Translations under genes and position numbers: made by a program
DNA from: Oscillospiraceae bacterium
GTDB lineage: Bacteria > Bacillota > Clostridia > Oscillospirales > Oscillospiraceae
DNA length: 57,936 bases
NCBI GenBank assembly: GCA_017537165.1
Contig: JAFYLI010000052.1
Coordinates: 1 to 57,936, forward strand
Direction: 5' to 3'
The notes under the pieces: model-generated
Seen by the model: the letters and a program-made list of their open reading frames with translations, nothing else
Told to the model about the DNA's origin: nothing
Databases searched by the model: none
Shown here: positions 9,985 through 18,226 of the stretch, piece after piece
How positions within the stretch are numbered: position 1 is the stretch's first letter
How the letters are laid out: each line of letters starts with the position of its first letter

Positions 9985-10021
9985 TATCGGGACGTCGACA
10001 GACGTCCCGATATTTTCTTTT
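9985..10021 (+). terminator. Rho-independent terminator after lon
   Basis: TATCGGGACGTC-GACA-GACGTCCCGATA is a perfect 12-bp stem followed by TTTTCTTTT. This is one of the clearest terminators in the window. Confidence 0.9.
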
Positions 10022-10037
10022 GAAAGGAGAAATATGC

Positions 10038-10289
10038 GTGGTGCATTATATTATCATCTGCCGCTCGCTGACATATGCACAACGCACAGCGAAGGTGCTG
10101 GAGCGGGCGGGGATCACAGCCATAGTTATGCGCCCTCCCGAGGACATAGCGGGCGAAGGCTGCTCCTACGGAGTAAAGCTGCGCCAGCGAAATCTCACTC
10201 AAGCACTGAAATTACTGAAAGATGCGGGAATGAGTCACGGTAAGGTGTACCTGCTGCGCCCGGGCGGAAGCGTAGAGGTGGAAGAGTGA
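10038..10289 (+). CDS. DUF3343 family protein, putative Se/S carrier
   Basis: A small protein (83 residues) that begins VHYIIICRSLTYAQRT and contains LERAGITAIVMRPP and CSYGVKLRQRNL. This matches the DUF3343 family, proposed from comparative genomics to be a selenium or sulfur carrier-like protein. I use GTG 10038, seven bases after AAAGGAGA; GTG 10041 is an alternative. Candidate functional cysteines are the one in IICRS and the one in GEGCSYG. It overlaps the next gene (a cysteine-desulfurase-like enzyme) by four bases. That pairing is known for the family and supports a shared pathway. No selD or selA is in the window. Confidence 0.75.
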   Translation: MVHYIIICRSLTYAQRTAKVLERAGITAIVMRPPEDIAGEGCSYGVKLRQRNLTQALKLLKDAGMSHGKVYLLRPGGSVEVEE

Positions 10290-11434
10290 TATATTTCGAT
10301 AACGCTGCCACTACGCTGATAAAACCGGAAAATGTACGCCGAGCCATGTATAGCGCTATCGGTAAACTTGCAAGCCCGGGAAGAGGCGGCCACAGCGCTG
10401 CGATGGCAGCGGCGGAAAAAGCCTATGAATGCAGAAATGTGGCGGCGAAACTTTTTGGAGTGCCCGAGCCCGAACGGGTGGTGTTCACAATGAATGCCAC
10501 CCATGCTCTGAATATCGCAATAAAAACACTGGCGCATAAGAATGACAGAGTGGTTATCTCGGGCTATGAGCATAATTCGGTGCTCCGCCCGCTTAATGCA
10601 ATAGATGCTCAGGTGTGCGTAGCTGCATCTCCGCTGTTTGACGAAGACGCGGCGGTGTACGCTTTCAATGAAGCTTTGAAAACGGGTACGAAACTGGCAG
10701 TTATAAACTATGTGTCCAACGTTTTTGGATATATTTTGCCTGTGGAGCGAATAGCGGAGCTGTGCAAGGCGAGGGAAATTCCTTTTATTATCGACGCATC
10801 CCAAGGTGCCGGCGTGCTGGAGATAGATTTTCAGCGCTTGGGTGCGGATTTCATAGCCATGCCGGGTCATAAAGGATTGTACGGGCCGCAGGGAACGGGC
10901 ATATTGCTTTGCGGAAGGTCGGGCGAGCCTCTTATAGAGGGCGGCAGCGGGAGCGATTCGCGGCTGCCGACAATGCCGGAATACCTGCCGGATAGGCTGG
11001 AGGCCGGGACGCACAATATGCCCGGTATAGCAGGTCTGTTGGAAGGCATGAACTTCGTCAGCCGTTTGGGAGAAAAGAGAATTTTCCGCCATGAAAGGGA
11101 ACTCCTTGCCGAAGCGGTGAAGCAGATGCGGGAGCTTGATGAAGTGGAAGTTTACAGCGGTGAAAATATGCAGCGTCAAAGCGGAGTCCTTTCTTTCAAT
11201 ATTAAGGGATTGGATTGCCAAAGTGCAGCAGCAAAGTTGGCGGCACGTGACGTGGCAGTTCGGGCGGGATTGCACTGTTCTCCGCTGGCCCATAAAACCG
11301 CAGGAACAGAGCAGGGAACTGTCCGTATAAGCTTTTCTGCCTTCAATACTCGGCGGGAAGTACTGCAATTTATTGGGGAAATAAAGAGTATTATTCATGC
11401 CACTCGTTGCAATAGGGGCAATTCGATGATATAA
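10286..11434 (+). CDS. Class V aminotransferase-fold, cysteine desulfurase-like enzyme (EF2568 type)
   Basis: PLP enzyme of the NifS/CsdB type, 382 residues, starting MIYFDNAATTLIKP. The PLP Lys is K196 in MPGHKGLYGPQGTG, the PLP-contacting Asp-x-x-Gln is in IIDASQGAG, and the catalytic Cys is C331 in AGLHCSPLAH. The compact form resembles the EF2568 subfamily that co-occurs with orphan SelD and selenium-dependent molybdenum hydroxylase genes; it may release Se or S from Sec/Cys. It starts with GTG, overlapping the DUF3343 stop as GTGA. The last dozen residues after the conserved end encode the downstream MATE promoter and look less constrained. Confidence 0.85.
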   Translation: MIYFDNAATTLIKPENVRRAMYSAIGKLASPGRGGHSAAMAAAEKAYECRNVAAKLFGVPEPERVVFTMNATHALNIAIKTLAHKNDRVVISGYEHNSVLRPLNAIDAQVCVAASPLFDEDAAVYAFNEALKTGTKLAVINYVSNVFGYILPVERIAELCKAREIPFIIDASQGAGVLEIDFQRLGADFIAMPGHKGLYGPQGTGILLCGRSGEPLIEGGSGSDSRLPTMPEYLPDRLEAGTHNMPGIAGLLEGMNFVSRLGEKRIFRHERELLAEAVKQMRELDEVEVYSGENMQRQSGVLSFNIKGLDCQSAAAKLAARDVAVRAGLHCSPLAHKTAGTEQGTVRISFSAFNTRREVLQFIGEIKSIIHATRCNRGNSMI

Positions 11435-11435
11435 T
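11407..11435 (+). promoter_or_regulatory. Sigma-A promoter of the MATE gene
   Basis: TTGCAA at 11407-11412, a 17-base spacer and TATAAT at 11430-11435, with an extended -10 TG at 11427-11428. It overlaps the last codons of the aminotransferase gene and gives the MATE gene a short leader. Confidence 0.75.
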
Positions 11436-11472
11436 ATTCGAATAAAAAGATACTAAAGATAGGTGATAACCC

Positions 11473-12816
11473 GTGGAACAATCGCAGAATAAGTTGGGTG
11501 CAATGCCCATAGGTAAGCTGCTGATGGTAATGTCGGTGCCCATGATGATATCCATGTTCATTCAGGCACTGTATAACGTGGTCGACTCCATGTTCGTGGC
11601 CAGAATAAGCGAAGAGGCTCTTGCAGCAGTGGGAATAGCATTCCCTTTGCAGAATGTAGCCATAGCCATCGGTGTAGGTACCGGTGTAGGTATAACCGCA
11701 TTGGTGCCTCGTTCTCTTGGAAGCGGCGACTATGAAACCGCTAACCGCGCTGCCAACGTTCAGAATTTCCTCTGCATTTGCTACAGTCTCGTGTTTGTGG
11801 TTATAGGCCTTGTTTTTGCAAGACCTTTTTACATGATGCAGACCGATAATCCTGCCATCATCGAAGCGGGTGTAGACTATGTCCGTATAGTCTGCGCCAT
11901 ATCCGTAGGTGTATTTTTCGGTCAGGGTCTTGAAAAATTGCTGGTAGCCAGCGGATATTCCGCGTTGTCTATGATTTGTCAGGCCAGCGGCGCTGTTATC
12001 AATATTATCCTTGACCCCATCCTCATTTTTGGTCTTGGCCCCATACCCGCTATGGGTGTAAAGGGTGCCGCTATCGCAACCGTAGCAGGCCAGATATTTG
12101 CCTCCGCGTTGGCCCTTTTCTTCAACTTGACCAAGAATAAGACCATACGCTTCTCCTTCAAGGATATGATTCCCAACGTAAAGACACTTAAGGCCATTTA
12201 TGCAGTTGGTATCCCCTCCATGCTTACCGTCGGTCTTTCTACAGTCATGTCCTATTGCATGAACCAGATTTTCCTTGCTATAGGTACCACCGCTACCGCA
12301 GCTTTCGGTATATGGGTAAAGTTGCAGAGCTTTGGCTTTATGCCTGTTTACGGCCTTAATAACGGCAGTATTGCCATCCTTGCCTATAACCGCGGCGCTC
12401 ACAAGTATGACAGAGTTCGCAAGACGCTTAAGCTGGCATCTATAATCGGAATATCTGTCAGTGCGGTTATAATGGTGTTCTATTTTATCGCTGCCCGTCC
12501 TCTGCTGGGATTGTTCAGCGCTTCCGAGAATATGTATGCCATAGGTATAGCCGCAGTGAGAATTTGTGCGCTGTCTCTGCCCTTCGGCGCGTATACTGTC
12601 ATTCTTTCTTCTTCGTTCCAATCTCTCGGAAATCCCAGAAATACTTTCCTTGTTAATATGTGCCGCCAGCTGGCGATCCTTGTACCCGTGGCATGGCTGC
12701 TCTCTCTCATAGGAGATGTGCGTTTTATTTGGGCTGCATTCCCCATAGCGGATGCGGCAACGATGCTCATAGCCATGGGAATCAGTCGCAGACTTATGAA
12801 GAAGTATGCGGAGTGA
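11473..12816 (+). CDS. MATE family multidrug/toxin efflux transporter
   Basis: A 447-residue membrane protein with twelve predicted hydrophobic helices in two repeats, typical of MATE antiporters (Na+ or H+ driven export of cationic compounds). MPIGKLLMVMSVPMMISMFIQALYNVVDSMFV is the usual first-helix region, quoted here only as the family landmark LYNVVDSMFV; FQSLGNPRNTF is another conserved stretch near residue 385. GTG 11473 is used, preceded by AGGTGAT. It has its own strong promoter and terminator, so it is a monocistronic unit. The substrate is unknown. Confidence 0.9.
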   Translation: MEQSQNKLGAMPIGKLLMVMSVPMMISMFIQALYNVVDSMFVARISEEALAAVGIAFPLQNVAIAIGVGTGVGITALVPRSLGSGDYETANRAANVQNFLCICYSLVFVVIGLVFARPFYMMQTDNPAIIEAGVDYVRIVCAISVGVFFGQGLEKLLVASGYSALSMICQASGAVINIILDPILIFGLGPIPAMGVKGAAIATVAGQIFASALALFFNLTKNKTIRFSFKDMIPNVKTLKAIYAVGIPSMLTVGLSTVMSYCMNQIFLAIGTTATAAFGIWVKLQSFGFMPVYGLNNGSIAILAYNRGAHKYDRVRKTLKLASIIGISVSAVIMVFYFIAARPLLGLFSASENMYAIGIAAVRICALSLPFGAYTVILSSSFQSLGNPRNTFLVNMCRQLAILVPVAWLLSLIGDVRFIWAAFPIADAATMLIAMGISRRLMKKYAE

Positions 12817-12833
12817 AATTCAATAGCCGTATA

Positions 12834-12865
12834 AAAAGACCGTACCGAAAGGTACGGTCTTTTGC
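12834..12865 (+). terminator. Rho-independent terminator after the MATE gene
   Basis: AAAAGACCGTACC-GAAA-GGTACGGTCTTTT, a perfect stem capped by a GAAA tetraloop and ending in a U-run. Confidence 0.92.
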
Positions 12866-12940
12866 TGTATATACGTACCGTCATAAATCGGACAGGCAGT
12901 GAATAAGCTGTATCACTAAAGGAAAAAGGGGCGTTGCTGC

Positions 12941-13846
12941 TTGAATGAAGAATATTTGCTTTCGCGCTATCTTAGTGCGGTTGAATTGCTGCCGCGGCAT
13001 ATGAAGGAAAAGTTATATAGACTCAGCAAAGAAGAAATGCTTTCCGCAGAGGAAATACGCCTGCGTGCAGGAGCGGGACTTTCTCTGTTGAGCGGTGGCA
13101 GGGAAATAAGGGTGGATGACGGGAAAATAAGTAGTGGAGAGTTGGCGGATATTGTCTGTTCCGCATCTGCGTCATCCATACATACGGTATCTGCCAATAT
13201 ACGTGAGGGTTTTGTAACGGCTGCGTGCGGACATCGCATAGGTATCTGCGGTACGGCGGCAGTAAAAAACGGTGAAATATGCGGCATAAATAATTATTCT
13301 TCACTTACAGTGAGAGTGGCTAAGGAAATAAAAACTGCTGCTGAAGGTTTAGCGGAACTTATACAGAAGGGCGGCGGGACGGAGTCGCTGCTGATTATTT
13401 CACCCCCGGGTGGAGGAAAAACCACACTTCTGCGTGATCTTATACGCCGTCTTTCAGAAAGTTCTATTCGGGTAGCGCTTGCGGACGAGCGTGGAGAGAT
13501 AGCCGCCATGAAAGGCGGAGTTCCTGCCATGGATGTAGGGCCGTGTACTGACGTCATGGATATGGCGCCCCGGGCAGAGGCTGCCATGTTCCTGCTGCGG
13601 TCAATGAACCCGCAGGTGATAGCCATGGACGAAATCAGCTCTCTGCGAGAAGCGGACGCTGCAAGAGCGGTTGCAGGCTGCGGAGCAGCTGTTATTGCCA
13701 CGGCTCACGGAAATGCGGAGGATATGAAGAAGACAACGCGATATCGCAGCTTGCTGGAGGAGGGTGTGTTCGACAGTGTTGCGGTAATAAACGGCAAAGG
13801 CATGGAGCGCGGCTGGAAATATATGCGGCGCGAAGAACTCTTATGA
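12941..13846 (+). CDS. spoIIIAA: Stage III sporulation protein AA, secretion-type ATPase
   Basis: First gene of the spoIIIA operon. SpoIIIAA is a type II/IV secretion-like ATPase thought to drive the mother-cell side of the channel joining mother cell and forespore. The 301 residues include EEIRLRAG near the N-terminus, Walker A ISPPGGGKTTLLRDL about residues 151-164, and a Walker B-like VIAMDEIS. TTG 12941 is the best start, with a purine-rich AAAGGAAAAAGGGG upstream at slightly long spacing. A sigma-E promoter would be expected in 12866-12930, but I cannot see a convincing one. Its stop overlaps spoIIIAB as ATGA. Confidence 0.95.
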   Translation: MNEEYLLSRYLSAVELLPRHMKEKLYRLSKEEMLSAEEIRLRAGAGLSLLSGGREIRVDDGKISSGELADIVCSASASSIHTVSANIREGFVTAACGHRIGICGTAAVKNGEICGINNYSSLTVRVAKEIKTAAEGLAELIQKGGGTESLLIISPPGGGKTTLLRDLIRRLSESSIRVALADERGEIAAMKGGVPAMDVGPCTDVMDMAPRAEAAMFLLRSMNPQVIAMDEISSLREADAARAVAGCGAAVIATAHGNAEDMKKTTRYRSLLEEGVFDSVAVINGKGMERGWKYMRREELL

Positions 13847-14346
13847 AAGCTGTCGGTGCTGTTTTGGTGCTTGTCAGCTGTTCCGCGTTTGGAATGAGTA
13901 TGGCGGGCAGATTGCAGGCGAGAGCGGAGTTTTTGCATAGCCTAGTGCGCGGCCTTACAATACTCCGCAATGAACTTTGCGTGTCACTGCTTCCCGTGGG
14001 CGAAGTTCTGGAGATGCTGACGCATAAGAACTGTGGCCCGGTCTATGAATTTTTCTCCTGCTGTATGGCGGAGTTTGCAGTGCGTTCATTTAAAGATGCA
14101 TGGTATTCTGCGGCATCGAGGGGGAGTGTATGGGGATTGGACAGTGAAGAATGCAGAACGCTGGCAGGGCTTGGCGAGGTTATAGGCCGATATGAAGCAG
14201 AAAAGCAAAGTGAGCTGATAGACCGTGTGAGTGAGTATTTTACGGCGCGGGCAAAACTGGCTGACGAAGAAAAACGGCGGCAATGCAAACTGCGTACGGC
14301 GCTGGGCATAGGTTCGGGGCTGATGCTGACGGTGCTCCTTCTTTAA
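13843..14346 (+). CDS. spoIIIAB: Stage III sporulation protein AB
   Basis: A 167-residue protein of the SpoIIIAB family, distantly like GspF of type II secretion. It has an N-terminal hydrophobic helix (VGAVLVLVSCSAFGMSMAG), a cytoplasmic helical body with LVRGLTILRNELCVSLLPV, and a C-terminal hydrophobic helix (ALGIGSGLMLTVLLL), as the family does. It overlaps spoIIIAA by four bases. In sporulating cells it is expected in the mother-cell membrane as part of the SpoIIIA complex. Confidence 0.93.
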   Translation: MKAVGAVLVLVSCSAFGMSMAGRLQARAEFLHSLVRGLTILRNELCVSLLPVGEVLEMLTHKNCGPVYEFFSCCMAEFAVRSFKDAWYSAASRGSVWGLDSEECRTLAGLGEVIGRYEAEKQSELIDRVSEYFTARAKLADEEKRRQCKLRTALGIGSGLMLTVLLL

Positions 14347-14387
14347 CGGCAAAATATGTGCAGATATGCACTGAACGGAGGAATACG

Positions 14388-14582
14388 ATGGATGTGGATC
14401 TTATTTTCAAAATTGCGGCAGTGGGGATAATCGTTGCGGTGCTTAACCTGCTGCTTTCTCGTTCGGGCAGGGACGAGCAGGCTCTTATGATAACCCTCGC
14501 GGGTTTGGTATGTGTACTTGTAATAATAGTGCAGGAGATAAACAGCCTGTTCGAACTAATAAAATCTTTGTTCGGGTTTTAG
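14388..14582 (+). CDS. spoIIIAC: Stage III sporulation protein AC
   Basis: A 64-residue protein with two transmembrane helices (about residues 8-24 and 33-51), MDVDLIFKIAAVGIIVAV at the start and ITLAGLVCVLVIIVQEI in the second helix. This is the standard length for SpoIIIAC. ATG 14388 lies six bases after CGGAGGAA; a longer in-frame upstream start would run back into spoIIIAB and is not supported. The two SpoIIIAC/AD proteins belong to the same Pfam family. Confidence 0.95.
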   Translation: MDVDLIFKIAAVGIIVAVLNLLLSRSGRDEQALMITLAGLVCVLVIIVQEINSLFELIKSLFGF

Positions 14583-14585
14583 TCT

Positions 14586-14972
14586 ATGGATTTCTTAATA
14601 AAAGGTTCGGTAATAGGTGTAATGGCTTCGGTGCTGGGCTTACTGCTGAAAAAGAACGCGCCTGAGTTTGCTTTGCTGCTCACCGTGTCTGCGGCTGCGG
14701 CAATAATCGGATTCGCACTTTCCATTCTCGGGAACATAAAAGATTTTGTGTATGAATTGGCAGAAAGGGGAGCTGTAAGCAGTGCGCTGCTTATGCCGCT
14801 TGTTAAATGCGTAGGAATATCTGTATGCGCAAAGCTTGCCTCGGATATATGCAAGGACGCGGGATTTTCGGCATCGGCTTCAGCGGTGGAACTGGTAGCC
14901 GCAGCTTCGGCACTGTATGCAGCGCTGCCCCTTATGCGGGCGGTGCTGAAAATGACGGAGTCTTTTTTATGA
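14586..14972 (+). CDS. spoIIIAD: Stage III sporulation protein AD
   Basis: A 128-residue membrane protein with about four hydrophobic helices and a SpoIIIAC-like first half. The family landmarks are VLGLLLKKNAPEFALLL and, near residue 80, CVGISVCAKLASDICKDAG. It begins three bases after spoIIIAC and overlaps spoIIIAE by four bases (ATGA). Length is close to the Bacillus protein (133 residues). Confidence 0.95.
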   Translation: MDFLIKGSVIGVMASVLGLLLKKNAPEFALLLTVSAAAAIIGFALSILGNIKDFVYELAERGAVSSALLMPLVKCVGISVCAKLASDICKDAGFSASASAVELVAAASALYAALPLMRAVLKMTESFL

Positions 14973-16069
14973 GCGGAATATTGAAAAAACTGCTGCTGTC
15001 GCTGGTATTTACCGCATTGCTGGCGGGGACATCATTTGCAGCCGAAGGTGACGATGTATTTGGAATCGAAAGCGAGAAATTACTGGAGGCGGTGCCGGAT
15101 TCTGCGCAGGATCTGATGGAAGATATCGAACTTTCTTCAGATACGGATTTTGGTGGTGCACTTGAGAGCATAGTGCGCTCTTCGGTAGAACAGTTGAGGA
15201 GCAGTGTGAGAGGCGTAGTAAAAAGCGCGGTGCTTATCCTTACTGCCGCTGTTATTTGCGGCGTGGTAGGGGTGCTGTATTCGCCAGGCGGAGGCATAGA
15301 TGCCCTGCGGCTTGCGGGTGTTCTTTCTGTGGCAACCATAGCTGCAGGAGATATAAGCACTTGTGTAGGACTTGGCCGCAGTATGATAACTGAATTGAGC
15401 GAATTTTCTAAAGTACTGCTGCCGACTCTTACGGCGGCATCGGCGGTAAGCGGTGCGGTAAGTTCTGCGGCTGCCAAATATGCAGCTGCCGCACTGTTTA
15501 TGGACGTGCTTATAAGCTGTGTGGAAAATATTCTTCTGCCGCTGGTATATGCCTATATTGCAGCGGTCATCGCGGAATGTGCCGTGGGAGGAGAGGGACT
15601 GGCGGGTGCTACTTCATTTCTTAAATGGCTGACAACCAGCCTTTTGACGGTGATCGTGCTTGCCTTTGTGGTGTACCTGAGCGTATCGGGATTGGTTACG
15701 GGAGCTGCGGATGCAGCGACGGTAAGAATAGCCAAGACGGCTATATCAACAACTTTGCCCGTGGTGGGCGGCATCATTTCCGATGCGGCGTCAACAGTGC
15801 TGGTGGGTGCTTCGGTGATGAAGAGTACCGTAGGTGCCTTTGGAATGTTGGCTGTAGCGGCGGTATGTCTGGTGCCGGTGCTGCGGTTGGCGTGCCACTA
15901 TCTTCTTTATAAGGGGACTGCCAAGCTGTCGTCGGCGATAGCGGGCGGCGCGCTTGCAAGCGCGGCGGGAGGCATAAGCGGAGCCTTTGGCATGGTTATG
16001 GGAGCCATGGGAGCCTGTGCCATGATGATGTTTTTCTCTATAATTTCCTTTGTTCAGGCGGTGAGTTGA
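14969..16069 (+). CDS. spoIIIAE: Stage III sporulation protein AE
   Basis: A 366-residue polytopic membrane protein with an N-terminal signal-like helix (LLLSLVFTALLAGTSFA), a short extracellular acidic segment, then about seven to eight hydrophobic helices. It is the largest membrane part of the SpoIIIA complex. ATG 14969 overlaps the spoIIIAD stop; the frame is also open upstream inside spoIIIAD, but that is read-through of an open frame and not a better start. It ends overlapping spoIIIAF by one base. Confidence 0.95.
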   Translation: MSGILKKLLLSLVFTALLAGTSFAAEGDDVFGIESEKLLEAVPDSAQDLMEDIELSSDTDFGGALESIVRSSVEQLRSSVRGVVKSAVLILTAAVICGVVGVLYSPGGGIDALRLAGVLSVATIAAGDISTCVGLGRSMITELSEFSKVLLPTLTAASAVSGAVSSAAAKYAAAALFMDVLISCVENILLPLVYAYIAAVIAECAVGGEGLAGATSFLKWLTTSLLTVIVLAFVVYLSVSGLVTGAADAATVRIAKTAISTTLPVVGGIISDAASTVLVGASVMKSTVGAFGMLAVAAVCLVPVLRLACHYLLYKGTAKLSSAIAGGALASAAGGISGAFGMVMGAMGACAMMMFFSIISFVQAVS

Positions 16070-16566
16070 TGGAAGAACTGAGAAACTGGATCATTGGAAT
16101 ATGTGTGGGGGCCCTCATATGTTCAATTGCCCGGGCGATAGCTCCGAAAGGCGTCAGTGGCAGTGCGGTGCGCCTTGCCTGCGGATTTATTACGGTTGCG
16201 CTGCTTGTAGGGCCGCTGCGGGAGTTTGATTTTGAAGAGTATGCTTTTAGGCTCGGTGAGATACGGGCAGAGGGCGGCGAGTATGCGGATGAGGCCATAA
16301 GCCGCGGCGAAGAGAATATAAAAGCTGTCATAGAACAGCGCTGCGAAGCATATATTTTGGACAAGGCGGCAGAGCTTGGCATAGAAAATGCCGCTGCCAA
16401 TGTGTCCGCAAAAATAACGGACGGCGGGAAATATCCTTATCCCTATTCGGTGGAACTTGGAGGTGAGGCAGACGGGGAACAGAGAAAGCGGCTGAACTCC
16501 TTTATTGAGGGGGAGCTGGGCGTTCCCGACGGGCGGCAGTATTGGAGCGGAGAAAATGAAATTTGA
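16069..16566 (+). CDS. spoIIIAF: Stage III sporulation protein AF
   Basis: A 165-residue protein with two N-terminal transmembrane helices (IIGICVGALICSIARAI and ACGFITVALLVGPL) and a soluble C-terminal domain of alpha/beta character, the SpoIIIAF pattern. I use ATG 16069 overlapping the spoIIIAE stop; TTG 16066 is an alternative. It is shorter than the Bacillus protein (about 206). Its last 11 bases overlap spoIIIAG. Confidence 0.9.
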   Translation: MEELRNWIIGICVGALICSIARAIAPKGVSGSAVRLACGFITVALLVGPLREFDFEEYAFRLGEIRAEGGEYADEAISRGEENIKAVIEQRCEAYILDKAAELGIENAAANVSAKITDGGKYPYPYSVELGGEADGEQRKRLNSFIEGELGVPDGRQYWSGENEI

Positions 16567-17089
16567 TTTTACTGTATTTGAAGAAAAAGGCGGAGCGCTG
16601 CTGAAGATGATAAAAAAGCACTGGCTGCTTATTGCGGCTCTGGTGTTGGGCATTGCACTTCTTGGTGTTTCCGGAAGGACAAATGAGGAACCTGCCACTG
16701 TGAAAACAAGTCGTGTGCCGGAATTTTCACTTGAGGCTGAGGAAAAGCGGATTGCCGATGCTTTGGAAAATATCGCAGGAGTGGGTGAGGTAAGTGTAGT
16801 GCTTACGCTGAAAAGCTCTGTTGAGCAAAGGGTTGCCCGTGATGAATCGACAGAGTATCGGACTCTCAGCGAAGGATACGAACTGAACAGCGAAAGCGCA
16901 GCAGTACTTTTCAAAGGGGACAACGGAGAAGAACCCGTTGTGCTTAAATACCTTTATCCCGAGTATAAAGGTGCGCTGATAGTTGCAGATAATATTGGAG
17001 CATCTCTGCGACTTGAGCTTACCAATGCAGTAGCGGCGCTTACGGGGCTTTCTACGGATAAAATAAGCGTAGTGCCCGGGAAAATATGA
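16556..17089 (+). CDS. spoIIIAG: Stage III sporulation protein AG
   Basis: A 177-residue single-pass protein with a transmembrane helix about residues 22-39 (HWLLIAALVLGIALLGVSG) and an extracytoplasmic ring-building domain (EKRIADALENIAGVGEVSVVLTL), which is related to the YscJ/FliF ring fold. In Bacillus, SpoIIIAG forms a large ring in the intermembrane space. ATG 16556 is preceded by GGAG and lies inside the end of spoIIIAF. The product is shorter than the Bacillus one (229), mostly in the linker. Confidence 0.93.
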   Translation: MKFDFTVFEEKGGALLKMIKKHWLLIAALVLGIALLGVSGRTNEEPATVKTSRVPEFSLEAEEKRIADALENIAGVGEVSVVLTLKSSVEQRVARDESTEYRTLSEGYELNSESAAVLFKGDNGEEPVVLKYLYPEYKGALIVADNIGASLRLELTNAVAALTGLSTDKISVVPGKI

Positions 17090-17112
17090 AATGACGGAAG
17101 GGGAATAGTGAA

Positions 17113-17703
17113 ATGAAAATGAAGATGTTTAAACGCAATGCGGTGATCATTACGGCGGTGGCCTTTCTTGGCGCTGCCGTGTATCTTAACTGGTCTTACG
17201 GCAAAAACGAAAACGAAGCCGCAGCAGGTGTGAAAAACAGCTCCGACGAAGCGGCGATAAACGAGTATATACAGCAGGGTGAGGAAACGAGCTTGTTTTA
17301 TGAGCCTGAGAGTGAAACGCAGGCCGCAGCTGCGGTACATAATGATGTTTCGGATTATTTTGCAACAGCCAGACTTACCCGCCAGCAGGCGAGAGACAGC
17401 GCCATAAGTATACTGCGGGAGGCTACCGAACTGGAAAATGCCACTCAGGAGGCCATTGACGGAGCTATGGCGGAGATGAGCGTTATGGCAGGATTTTCTC
17501 TGGATGAAGTAGAGATAGAAAGCCTTATCAAAGCAAAAGGCTTTGCCGAATGCGTTGTATTTTTGGACGATGATTCTGTAACTGTTGCCGTTTCTGCGCC
17601 TACTGAGGGTTTGAGCAGCAGCCAGGTTTCCAAGATAACGGACATTATCCTTTCCGAAACCGGACTAAGCACCGAGCAAATTAAAATTATTGAGGTAAAA
17701 TAG
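17113..17703 (+). CDS. spoIIIAH: Stage III sporulation protein AH
   Basis: Last gene of the operon, 196 residues. SpoIIIAH sits in the mother-cell membrane and binds forespore SpoIIQ. It has an N-terminal helix (AVIITAVAFLGAAVYLNWSYG), a variable acidic linker, and the YscJ-like C-terminal domain starting at about residue 80 (FATARLTRQQARDSAISILREA). ATG 17113 follows GGAAGGGGAAT. No obvious terminator follows before the next promoter. Confidence 0.95.
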   Translation: MKMKMFKRNAVIITAVAFLGAAVYLNWSYGKNENEAAAGVKNSSDEAAINEYIQQGEETSLFYEPESETQAAAAVHNDVSDYFATARLTRQQARDSAISILREATELENATQEAIDGAMAEMSVMAGFSLDEVEIESLIKAKGFAECVVFLDDDSVTVAVSAPTEGLSSSQVSKITDIILSETGLSTEQIKIIEVK

Positions 17704-17727
17704 CTTTTCTTTTGCCGATAGCTGTGT

Positions 17728-17733
17728 TATAAT
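17728..17733 (+). promoter_or_regulatory. Putative -10 element upstream of the Asp23/Gls24 gene
   Basis: TATAAT with an extended TGT directly before it. The matching -35 region (17705-17710, TTTTCT) is weak, so this is an extended -10 type promoter at best. Confidence 0.5.
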
Positions 17734-17772
17734 ATACTATGTATATCAGCGAAAACAAAGGAGGCAACTACA

Positions 17773-18141
17773 ATGGCTGAGAACAAGGAGTACATCAGCA
17801 GAATTGAAGCTGAAGGCAGCATCAATATCTCCGAGGATGTTATCACCATGATCGCTATGGAGGCTATCAAGGAGGTTGCAGGCGTCGGCGGCATCAGCAA
17901 TGCTGTTGCAGGCAAGGAATTCCTCGGCAAGAAGAATCCTTTCAAGGGCGTCAAGGTTTCTATCGAGGAAGAGAAGGTTACCGTTGATGCATATATTCTT
18001 GTTACCTACGGAAATTCCGTGAACGAGGTGGCCAAGCAGGTTCAGACCTCCGTCGGCAAGGCTGTGGGTGATATGACCGGTCTTGACATTGCGGCCGTGA
18101 ATGTCCACGTCAGCGGAGTCCTTTTCGAGAAGGAAAAATAA
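17773..18141 (+). CDS. Asp23/Gls24 family envelope stress response protein
   Basis: A 122-residue protein of the Asp23/Gls24 (DUF322, YloU/AmaP-linked) family. The core runs from GSINISEDVITMIAMEAIKEVAGV to GLDIAAVNVHVSGVLFE and includes VDAYILVTYGNSVNEVAKQVQ, all family landmarks (each quoted segment is partial). Such proteins are membrane-associated or linked to envelope stress; in Clostridia one copy is typically placed before nusB. It has its own promoter and a strong terminator, and its codon use suggests high expression. Confidence 0.92.
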   Translation: MAENKEYISRIEAEGSINISEDVITMIAMEAIKEVAGVGGISNAVAGKEFLGKKNPFKGVKVSIEEEKVTVDAYILVTYGNSVNEVAKQVQTSVGKAVGDMTGLDIAAVNVHVSGVLFEKEK

Positions 18142-18146
18142 TATGA

Positions 18147-18180
18147 GGCGGGGGTATCTTTGCCCCCGCCGGTTTTGCTT
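18147..18180 (+). terminator. Rho-independent terminator after the Asp23 gene
   Basis: GGCGGGGG-TATCTTT-GCCCCCGCC followed by GGTTTTGCTTT. A GC-rich stem with a U-rich tail. Confidence 0.88.
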
Positions 18181-18226
18181 TACTTATTTCACGAATATAC
18201 TGCTCAATTCAGAGAGGTAGATAGAT

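Noticed and set aside
12866..12940. A sigma-E promoter for the spoIIIA operon.
   Set aside because: The region should hold one, but I found no convincing match to the -35 and -10 consensus, so I do not list it.
14807..14968. A longer N-terminus for spoIIIAE reaching into spoIIIAD.
   Set aside because: The sequence lies within spoIIIAD, the proposed start has no ribosome binding site, and ATG 14969 overlaps the spoIIIAD stop and precedes a normal signal-like helix.
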